Origin: Marthasterias glacialis
Taxonomy: Eukaryota; Echinodermata; Asteroidea; Forcipulatida; Asteriidae
Direction of reading: 5' to 3'
Assembly: GCA_911728455.2 (NCBI GenBank)
Contig: OU452230.1
Coordinates: forward strand, 5,688,512-5,752,511
Length of the DNA: 64,000 nucleotides
Shown: positions 50,801 to 62,800 of the stretch, in pieces
How the letters are laid out: each line of letters begins with the position of its first letter
How positions within the stretch are numbered: position 1 is the stretch's first letter
Notes under the pieces: generated by a model
Seen by the model: only the letters and a program-made list of their open reading frames with translations
Told to the model about the DNA's origin: nothing
Database searches by the model: none
Translations under genes and position numbers: made by a program

Positions 50801-53800
50801 GAAAACATTTGGAGGCCATTTCCATGGCCATGTATTGTCGATTATATTTTTGTGAGATACTCACTGCTGCAACCAGAGTCAGTGAAGTTGACATATGTCG
50901 GTAAGCACTCGCCACAACGTCGCGATCCCACCCCTAGTTTACAAGGACACTGGCCGTCGATGACATCACAAACGGCAGTGGCTCCTCCTACTGATCCAGT
51001 TACATCACAGTCGCAATCTGTCGGGAGAAAGTTGGACGAGGCTTTCATTATTTCAAAAAATTACTTCCTAACTGTGAACTGCATGTAGATGCAATACAAG
51101 GTAGAAATAAATTGAAAAGTCAGGGCACTACCCACACACTAGCTTGTATATAATTTTTCAGAAATTTGTAAATTTCAAGAAAAGAAATTAAGACAAAGAT
51201 GGGCACAGACCAAACCATTAAGCTCCACCTCATTATACATTTACCAATCTTGACCATGAACACACGCCCCAAAAGCCCAGCGTAAGTCTGACACATTACA
51301 ATCCCATAGCAAAATGCTGAACAAGTTTCTGCCTTTTGGAATGCTGTATCGTATCTTCTGTGTATGACGCGGGGGAAATGCAAGAGCTTGTGCCTGCATT
51401 AACCATGTGGGTGCTGGTGATAGACAGTTGCTATGGTGTGTGTGGGTGGGTGTACTTGTAGTGACGTTTAAACTGAGGACTTATAACAAAAGGGACAATA
51501 GGTCCACAATTGCTATCACTAGAGGAAACAATAAGGTCCCTGTTTGTCAAGACAAAGAGCTGAACAAAGGAGGGTCCAGGATTGGAGGTCATTACAAACT
51601 TGTGTTTGTGTGTGTGTGTGGGTGGGGGGGTTAAAAGATCAAAATGATGTACAGTTTGTCCTCTACTATGAATCAGATAACAATAAATTAGGATTTGAAC
51701 TGCCTCTAGCTGCCGGGCTATCTCGGTAGTCTGCTCTAGAATGGTAGGGGGTCATGTGGATTTTTTTTCACAGGACTCGGCTAAGTACTCAGTACACAGT
51801 GCTTAACACACATCAGTGTCAGGGTAAACTACCCAAATAATATTCTTTATTCCCGATGTAAAAATTAACATCTATTAAAATCGTTGCGGTACCCGCTGCT
51901 AAAATATAGGATTTGAACTGCCTCTAGCTGCCAGGCAATCTCAGTAGTCCAGTTGGTAAGACATCTGCTCTAGAACGGCAGGGGGGTCGTGGGTTTGAAT
52001 ACTACCCAAGGAAAATGCCTGTGGATTTTTTCCACAGGACTCGGGAAAGTACTGAGAATACAGTGCTTAACACACTTGGCTGTGTGGGTAAAAAACACAA
52101 ATGATTACAAAGATAATTAGCAAGATAAGATTCAACACCAACTTTCAAAAAATAATATTAACACTCCGAGGTACCACCTCTAAACCAGATTTGGTTCACA
52201 GTTAAACAAATTTCAAGTTAATTAAACTCTTCGTAATGACTGAAATTGTTTATTTAACATCCCCTACCTGCACATGCTTGAAGAGGCAAGCCGTACTTCC
52301 CGAACACACACTGGTCACACTTGATACCCAGCACGCCAAAACGACAACTACACACTCCATTGTTATCGCACTGCTGGGTCAGGGAACCAAACTCGTTACA
52401 TTCGCAGGGCTGGCAACCCTGACTGGTGAAACCGTAGTAGTTTGGTAGGCAGGTGCTGCAGCGGCGGTCACCGATGCCTGACTGGCACGGACACTGACCG
52501 GTCGTATAGTTGCAAAGGAGAGCAGTGGAGCCTAGTGGATCACAGTTGCAATCTGAAAATGAGAAGAATGAACTATATTTGAAATCTTGTATTGTGAGAA
52601 CTAAATCTTAGGAAGTTTGTTGAAGCTTGAAATTGGGCCAAGTTATGGAATGGTACAGTCCTTGCAAATAAAGTCAAAACAAAAACTCCACCTTACATCT
52701 AGTTCATACATTAGGCATAAGCAAATTATGCAAAGCGAATTTCCAAGGTTGCTAATTCGTGATGTGAAAAAGAAACAATTTGCTGGGGACTGTTGAGTTT
52801 TATTTATTGCAGAAAGTACGCTCATACTTTCGTCCATCATTCAACTTGTGAATAGAAATACATGATGTCAGTCGATCATAAAGTTTGCTTTGCTCGCTGC
52901 ACAGTAAGATTTAAACACAAAACGATGATTAATTTATGTCCAAAGAATAAACCAACTGCGACCGCTTTAAGGGGTTTACCAAAGCGAACCCTCGAGTGGT
53001 TGTTAATACTGCCCTCTATAGTTGGTTCATTGGTTGAAGTTCCATGCAGAGAGTTGAATAAATGATTTGCGCATCCGTGGTGCCATTTTCCCTGCAGAAT
53101 TTTTCGAAGCAACGAGATGTTGACGCAAAGTTTGCTTCATTTTTGCATGTCGTGTGAAACTGGGCTTTAGTTCTACCCACCTTGGCAGTTGCGCAACGAC
53201 GCATCGCCATATGTAAAGTCCAGGCATCGTTCGCAGTTGAAGCCAACAGTCCTGGAGCCACAGTCCAAGCACTGACCAGTTATGCTATCACACTGGTCAG
53301 TGTTTCCATTACATGAGCAAGGTGTACAGAAGCCATCAGGGAGCTCGGGTTGCCCATAGTAAAATGCATCACATCTGTTTGATTTCAGAAAACCATATTT
53401 TTGTTAATTTACAATTGAAACAATGAAGAGTTAGTCAGTAGTGATTCAAAAACCATAAATTTGCATCTCAAAATGCAACCAGTGGAACCACACTCTGCAA
53501 AGAAACATAATGTTCTGCCATTTTGTGGAGTCAAAAATTTGGTTTAAGAGAGTGCCAACCTGCTACAATGTCCACAACAAGCTAGGCGTTTACAATTATT
53601 CTTGTAAACGTGTATCCGTTTCTGAAACGGTCAGTTACACTGGTAACCGTCCATTTCAGAAACAAAATTTTTAAAACAACAGTCACATGACCGAGCCTGT
53701 GAGCAAAACATTAACTCCACCACAAGAAGTTGGAATGCAGATATTTATACCAATAACCTAAGATTAGAGGAGTTTTCATGCCTTGAAAATTTGATCTTCC

Positions 53801-56800
53801 AAAACGCCATTGGCGATGCATCCATTCTAAGGGGGTCTGTAATATTCACCTGTCACACAGAGGGCCAAGGTGACCCGGAGAGCAAGCAGAACAAGTCACG
53901 GTGCCTTCTACGACGGAACATGAGGTGTTCTCAGCTCTGGGCGGACTACACGGACATACTGCACAGTCATTGGCTGTTCCTAGGGTTGCTTCACCATAGT
54001 AACCATTGGCACAAATCTCACAATTGAAACCTGGAAAAAGAAAAACCGAATTGGACTGTTGGGAACAGCATTAAATTAAAGCCCCAGCTCAACATTGGTA
54101 GACTGACTGTAAATGCCTCCATTCTCTGCACAAATCAAGATATTTGTAATAAAACCAACCTGTGAAAATGTCAGCTCATTTCGTTGTTTCATTTGCGAGA
54201 AAAGGGTGAAAATGCATTCAGAGTTTTCGTTCACTGTGACGAAAATTAATTTTGGATCTTATTTTATTTATCGTTTAAAAACGATAAAACTTCAGGCAGA
54301 AATATTTCAAGAAAAGTTTTTATATCATTATCTTTATACCATGTGAGGTATATGTAAAGCTGTGAACATTTATGTTTTTCTTCTTACCAATGTTGAGCTG
54401 GTGCTTAAAAGCAGACAAAACATTCTCTGTGCAGAATATAGCCCTAATATAAGTAGATATCATTATACAAATCACACATGGATCTTTGTCATTTGATTAG
54501 TGGAACTTACATCACCTGACATTCACCCCCATCTGCATCGGCGATCAAAAAAGCCATATTCACCCATGGGGGTGGAAAGGGTAAAACTAAAATAATACAC
54601 TACTTTATGCTGCTCAATCTCATCTGGTGAAGATTTGGTCCCAATTACTTCAAAGGTTAACCACCGCCAAAACACACTCTGAAAGTCTGTTGGCATCTAA
54701 TAATAACCAAAAGTCAAAAGAACAGTTTATAGATATCGAACAAGAAGGTGCATGCAAACTTCCTTTATCAGAACACTTTGAAGAGCCTGGTCCAGCATTG
54801 AGTATAATCACCTCATTGCCTAAAACACGCCTTCATTGCCTAAAATCCATGGCACCTTTAGGCTAAGAGGTTCATCTTATTACCTGTGGTGTTGTGCATG
54901 CATTGTAGACATCGACCAGTAGTTGCATCACATGACTGACTGTGCCCATTACAGTCACACGCTGTACACTCGCCAAAGAATGCATGGCCTGTAACATTGA
55001 CTCTGCTAAAACCCATGGCACAATCCTACAATAAAGAAGTCGAAAAAAAGCTTTCAAGAGAACTGGGGAACACAACTCACTACAATCTTCTCATTGAATG
55101 TTAATACACATGTACAAATATAACATGGTTTCAGGGTGGAAAGTCAATATTAGCTACCCGAGGCAGGCCTTTATCCTAACCGTGGCCACCGAGGCCATTG
55201 GCCTCATGCCCTGTCAAGTTGGCCAGCAGCCCCTTCAGAAGAATTGCACTGTCACTAACAGCTTGGCCAGCATGCCCTCCTACAATTTCTCTGATTTGGC
55301 CAGCAAAGGCCTGCCCCTGTTTTTCTTAAGAGCGAGGCCTGCCGAGGTATTGGAAGTTGATAAACTAGTTCCCTAGACGAACTGGTTTATGCAACTTCCA
55401 ATACTGAATGACTGAGGGGAGCTAATAACGACTGTCCACCCAAAATAAACCATGTTATATTTGTTTTACTATACTTCATACTTCTCTAGTTCGGCATTAC
55501 TGACCTTGAGAAAACACGGATTGGCATTTACGTGTGCTGTCCGTCATCTGTTCATGTGAATGTAGCAAGCTGGGGTGGTGTTCGCGCGTAATACTACACC
55601 CGTGCGACAGTTCCACCATTGCTTCGTAAAGCACATGTTTAATAGACTTTTGCACATGTAACAGTCTATGTATGCGTATTTACCCTGTGCGTGAATACTG
55701 GCCCATGCACTTAGTAAACAGCAAATATGGTGACTGGATCAGTGAGAATTTGGCCTCTAGATCTTGAGTATGTATGAGGTATGGTAATATCTCTTGTCGA
55801 ACAGAGCAAAGTTTAATGTGAAACGCGTTTACTGAGAGACTTTTAGAAGGAGTGTAGTGGCCGAGCGGTCTGGCCAAACACACTCAAAATTAACTAAAGC
55901 ATTTCCGGGGAATTTTTCCACCATGACCATCATTGTGCCATGTAAGTTCTGAGCAAATCTGTGAACATTTATGTTTTCAATCTTAACTGTACTTTCCCCT
56001 GTGAAAGAAATAACCACAGGCATATTACTCGGGTTGGATTTGAACCCACAACCTTTGCGATTCCAGAGCAGATGTCTTACCACTAGCTCACCGAGCTTGC
56101 CCAGTAGCTAGAGGCAGTTCGAATCCCTTATATGAACTATATGAATCCCAAGAGTAGTCTCATAACAACCTAGTTGACCACCATTACCTCACATGAATAG
56201 CCTGTATAACCATCTCCGCAGCTACACTGCTCAACAGAGAGGGCTCTCATAGCCGTGGGTTCATATTGTGCTGAATCCAACCTTGCAGCTGAAGAGAACG
56301 ACACTTGACCAACACTATGAGGGGAAGGAAAACTTGGGATCAAATGAAATATTTACAGGGTGAAAAGGGACCAGTTCTTACGTGGCCAAATCTTTCCAAA
56401 ATCATGAAAGGTGAGCTGCGATCTTGAGCAATGCCAGCGTTAAGATGTCACTGACATTACTTTTTTTCTTTTACTTTGTTGCTTTGTCTAGTTGTTTGTA
56501 TGTTTTTGTTGTTAATGCTGTTGTTTTTTATATATTTATTCTTTTTACAGGAGGCAGTGAAAAGGCATTAATAAAGGGGATGCACTATGATGATATTGTC
56601 AATAACAAAAATGGCCTCTGTATCGCACAAACTACCATCATGACTAATGAGCTACATGTACTTGATTCAATTCAATAAAAATATTAATTTCCATAATTTA
56701 ACAGCAAGGTAAATACAAGAAAACAATAGCTACGATAGATAGTACATGCATGTAAGCAGATACAAGATACAACATACACGTAATTACCTTAGAACAAAAG

Positions 56801-59800
56801 GATACCTGAAAGAGGCGATGAGATTGTCAATCATATCAGAATATACACGAATCAGATATTCCAGGATGCAAAACCTTTTATTAAGCAGAGTTGAAATGGA
56901 AAGCTTACAAAAATTTAGACAAAGCAAACAAAGCGGAAAACACAGAAGCGGAAAAACAAAACACAGTCGATCAAGTGGACTAAGGCCGTATCTGACCCAA
57001 GCGACTTCGGCTACTGGCGTTGGCAGCATCGTCAACCTTGAACAATAGGTCTCTCAGCGATCCAGCCAAAGCCACTGCCGAAGCCTAGTGTAAACAAAGG
57101 TTACACAACCAAAAACAAACCTCAGCTCCGATTTAATTTTCCGTCCGGAAACCTTACCTTGACTGATGAGCAACATTTGTGAGCGATGCCGATATGAAGA
57201 CGTTTCTAACTTCACTGAGGGTCTTCAAGAATTCCCCACGGCTGATGGCTGCATTTGTATCCCGCATCAGGAACTCCGTCTCTGTGATAGTCACCGAGAA
57301 GTCATGGAAGATGCTTGGAGCCAGAGTCCCAAGACTATGTATAAATGTGCTCTCAAGACCCTTCAGAAAGACAAGTAACACTGAAAACTTGAAACTATGC
57401 CGGATGTAATGACAACTCTTGATAATAATACTGTACATTTATAATGCGCCATGTCTGTCATAATGACACTTCTGGCGCCGAATTGTCAAATCTGGTTGAG
57501 TGGAGATTGTTAAGAAGGATTTGAGACGAAGCAACCACAACACAACACCTTGAAAGGGATACAAGGTGAGGTGGCGCATATTGCTGCCAGACCATGCATG
57601 AAACACCGGGGCAAACCCCTTCTCTTTACGATAAGTGTATTGGGTCCTTTTACGTGCATTACACAACACACGGGACCAATGGCTTTACGTCCCATCCGAA
57701 GGACAAAACAAAAATGGTTGAGTGTCTTGCTTAAGGACACAAGTGTCAAGACCGGGACTCGAACCCACACTCTGCTGATCAGAAACCCCAGAGCTTAAGT
57801 CCGGTGCTCTTAACCGCTCAGCCACGACATGCCACGATGAGGCATACGTTTATTGAACGGGGATTCTACCATTCAAAATTACACAAGAGCTCTATGGTCA
57901 AGTTCAGCTTTGTGATGCACTCATTTTCCAATATTACAGTCCTAATGAAAGTGAAAAAATATCATCACAAGTCTCTGACCTCATATTAAAACAGTGGTGT
58001 AAAATGTTGTTTTATTTGATACTCTTACAAAAACCCGGCAAATTTGAAACATGACAACTGGGTCTGCACATTGCACATGGGAATTTGTCATTCGTCAAAA
58101 GGTCAAGTTTAACGCCATTTTGATTGGATATCATCGATTGGATCAAAATTTAAGATTTCTGTTTTTTTTTTACACAAGATGGGTATCAAATATAATGGCA
58201 TTTTCCCCAAAGCTTGGGGCCTGAAACTAAAAAAACTTTGAATAGAGTATTCCCTTAATATACAAATAAATATCATCATAAAATATTTTTAGAATGTCAT
58301 CAGTACATTTGGCCTTCTTTTTAATAAAAATTGACGTTTATATAGCGCCAGTATCCACCAATGCTGATGTTCATGGCACATGAAAGCACCTGATTATTGG
58401 ACCATGTATTTTATTTACACCATCTCAGCCTCCTGAGGAGTATATGCAGCCTGTGCTGTCTAGTGTGTAGTGCATCAAGCAAGATCGACCACAAGAACCA
58501 TGATCTCTACCCTCACAGGTACCTATTAACTCCTGGGTGAAGAGAAGCAATTATAGTCAAGTGTCTCGGTCAAGCACACAAGTATTAGGGTTAGTAAAAA
58601 ATTAAAGAGGAACACTTCAACGCTACCCGTATGACTAGTCTTGCTTCTCTTGGTACAGCAGCTTGCAGTGGATCCACCAACGTGTAGTACAGCGACATCT
58701 GCAGACTGCTCCCATACACACCGAGGAGATTGCCATTGAGATACTGGGATGGGACATTCCAAGAAGCACCCATGCTAGCTGGCACCAAGACAGTGACTAC
58801 AGCAGTGGAGTTGATCACTTCAGTTGTTGGGGAGTTTGGGAAGAATGAAAGGGCTGACGTCACAGACCAGTTGCCTAGGACATCTGTTGGGATGTCGTAC
58901 TGTAACGACACACAAGAGGAAGGGGAAATTGTTTCCATAACAAGCAGATGTTAAATTTTCATACATGTACATGTAACTTTTGTAATTCAGTGGTGCAAGT
59001 CATTACTGACAAAAAGGTCTGAAACTAGATTTCAAGGAGGTTTTGGGGAACTTTTATCGGGACTTGAGAAAAACGTCAAAGAGCAAGTTTTTTTCTTCAG
59101 TTCTGGAGAAAATTACACCAGCGTTTTTCATCGGGCAGATATAAAAAGTCTGAATTTCTCAATTGATTCATTTGATAGGTACACAATTCTATGAGCAAAG
59201 ACAGCAAAAGAAATTCAACGGCTGAAAAACTTCGGTCAAATGAGTTTCTCATGTAAGAAAGGTTTTGGATTGTCAGTCAGTTTTGTGGTTGCTACTATAG
59301 TCAAGAGGCTATTGGCACCCATATCTAGCACGGAAAAAAAGACTAATAAGAAGTGACAAAGAAAGGCTATGTCTGAATTGGTTGTGGCTACGGCTGTGGC
59401 TAAGGGTGCTGCTATAGGCTTCGTATGCTTCAAGCATCAGCCGCTGGTTCAGTCATAGACTATTAACATGCACCTTCACTGACATGCAAACAATTTAATT
59501 ATTCATTTATTCAAGCTACAATTATAAATAATTCATGTATGCGGATAATGTGAACCAATCACCAGAAGCAGCTTTAGGGCAAGTCATACAGGAACAATGC
59601 AGCAGATACAGCACAAATATCATATTATCTCTTTTGGGCTTATATTTGTAAAAACTGAAAACAACGAGAGAACTGCTACGGATACCTGTACAGCCCTATC
59701 CAGGGTGCTATCACACACTGTGGTGATTCCCATGCAGACACACAGCAGGCAACCAGTCTGATGAAGAGGAGAGTTGTAGAAGCTACCAGCTGCACAGTCA

Positions 59801-62800
59801 CTGCACGTTAAACCTCCTGCTAAATTCTATTACAAAAAATCGTTTAATAAAAAATCAATATCAGCCTAACATAAGGTGGCGATTATACAGAAATTGATGA
59901 TCTCCAATAAATGGTTCAAGCCACAGCTCAACATTGATAAACTGACTGTAAATGCTTCCATTCTCTGCACTAATCAAGATATTTGTAATAAAAACCAACC
60001 TGTGAAAATTTCAGCTCATTTCGGTGTTTCATCTCAAACGGTAAAAATGCATTCAGCATTTTTGTAGGCATTCCTATAGGCAGAGTTTTTGGATCTTCTT
60101 TCATTTATCATTTAAAAACGATAACACTTCAGGCAGAAATAGTTCAAGGAAAGTTTTCTACCATCATTATCTTTATACCATGTAAGGTATTTGTAAATCT
60201 GTGTACATTTATGTTTTTCTTCTTACCAATGTTAAGCTAGGGCTTTAACCAAGATCATTTTTGGTTTTGGTTTTTGTGTTGCATTTTCAAACACACATAA
60301 TATAGATGGATAAATTTACCTGCCGTCATCACCACAGTAAATCTTGGTCCCATCATTGTAGGAGTTATTTTCCCCCTTGTTTTACTGTGTAGAGCACATT
60401 TTATGCGACACAAGCGTTAACAATCTCACCATCTCTTTACATGAAATTTGACACCAGACCATGGGCAGACAGTAGCCTAGGTGCAAGGGGATAAATAGCC
60501 TCACATTTAGACCATAGCACAGTCTTTCTCAAAGGCTCAACTTTAAGCATTTGAGAAACGTCAGACTGCTACCACGTTCTTTTTTGCATTTATTCCAGCA
60601 TGCAGGTATTTTTGGATGATGAGCAGTTCGCGACAGCTTTTTTTTCCTGCTCAATAGACCGAACCCTTAAGCCCCGCCCACTGTGCACGCGGGGCTCATG
60701 CACTAATGTGTTAGTCGGAATTTTGGTTGCGCAATCAAGTCTGTGATTGGTCAATACAGCAAGGGCGGGGCTTAATCGATCGTTCTATAATAAGGGAATA
60801 AAGGTGTGATGAAGAGGTTTTTAACTATTGTTTAAAACCGATGAGGGGCCTGGTGGCCGATATTTGCCCGAGCCGAAGGCGAGGGCAATTATCGGCCACC
60901 AGGCCCCTCAGAGGTTTTAAATAATAGTTAAAAACCGATTCAGCTTACCTTTATTCCCATTCATAAATGCCTTTCGGTCAAAAACACGCAAAAACCTTCA
61001 AAAATTGGGAAAAAATCTGACAGTTTCTCAGCTCGACTCTGCATTAAATTTCTATCCATATTTACGGGCCAATTCCTTGAACGGAATGTCGATCTTCATG
61101 TCTCTGCAGCTGTTATAGGCACTTGATGCCTTCTCGGCCAATCAGAAACCCAACAGCTGGAAATACGAATACTTCTTTATTCTGATACAGGGGCTATATT
61201 TTTCGTTCGCAAGCTAGCCAGTTTTAAACACTTTTTACCGTGTTTATATCGCCCGTTTAAACATGGCCACGTGATGCCCTCTCGGCCAATCAGAATGGAT
61301 AAACTGTCTCAGGTATTTTATGAATGGCTTATATTGCACAGTTCCTTGGATGATAAAACAAAGACCTATCCACAAAGTGTTTACCTTGCATTGACACTGG
61401 CCGGTTGTTTTGTTGCACACAGTGCTCTGACTACCAGCGAGGTCACACTGGCAGGTTGTACAACCCTCGGATGTCAATCCTTTGTACTCATCCAGACACT
61501 CGTCACACTTCATACCTCCGACCCCTGGCTGACAGGTGCAGTCACCCGATGTGATGTCACACTGGGGATTGATTGACCCAACGGGGTCGCAGTTACACAT
61601 CTAAAAGTAACAATAAGAAATATAGTGGACAAGAGGATTTGAGCTTTGAGATTGCAATATTTAACAATAATAACCCTGACTATTCAGCAAACAGTTGACA
61701 TAATTGACATTAAATCTGTTTTGATTCTACAAACAACAGAATAATAGTCAAGGCATACAACTTTAACACACAATTAAAAAACAATAATGAATTTTTAAAC
61801 AGCGCAGATGTTTATCATTTTCTGAAGTTGTTTCCAAGCTGTTATATCCCTGTCAGCAAAAGTACAAGGAAACATCCGTCTTCACTGCATCCACTTTAGA
61901 CTCTGAAATACAATCTCCTTGCAGATCTTGGATATGAGGAAATAACAACCTTACCTGGCACCCATTGGTGCTGTCCAACCCCCAGGCAAATATCACACAG
62001 TGATCACATGTTCGGCGTGCCGTGTTGGGAGGGCAGTCACATTGCCCAGTCGTCATGTCACACACCTTGTTGCTACCAAAACAGTCGCATGCTGAAAGAA
62101 AATACAGTAACCATCCATGTTTACAAAAAGTAATTAAGTCAGTGGGTGCGTTCGATTAGCTTCCCCGGGTCGACCCAGGTCTGACCCCAGTGCATTCGAG
62201 TAGCTTTGACATCATTGTCTTGGCTCACCAAGATCAGATGATCAAAGAAATCTGCTCGTTGAGCAGCGTCACTTGGGGCTGACCCAGGTGCATAACGTCA
62301 CAACGGAACAACTGTCTCAATAGCCATCTGTTTTTTGTTTTTTCAGACGAACACTTTCAGGAAGTTTGACACACATTTTTGTCCTAAAAACAGTGACTTT
62401 GAGAGCATTCAGCATTTTTTTTTTGAAAGATGTGTACTTTTGTATTAACTTGAGCTTGTAAACTAGTTTAACCTCGCAGTTTTCGATGAGAATAATTATG
62501 TTACCATCTTTTCGTTAATCCAAAAAAGTTTCAGATGCAATGCACACAGTGAAAGTAATTCCGGTCGGCTGTCCCATGATATATTGGTATGAATGATAGG
62601 TTAAGCTGCTGCTCAAATAGCTCATCAGGAATGAGCACACCAGGATGGACCTGGGCAAGCTAATCGAACTTACCCAGTAAAGGTAAGACTTTACTGAGTT
62701 TTTTTTCAAGACTTGTGACCAGGATTGATGGCAACTTCCAAAAAGAGGGTCGTTGGGGGGGGGGGGGGGGAGGGGGTAAAGATGTAGGACTTACGTGTAC

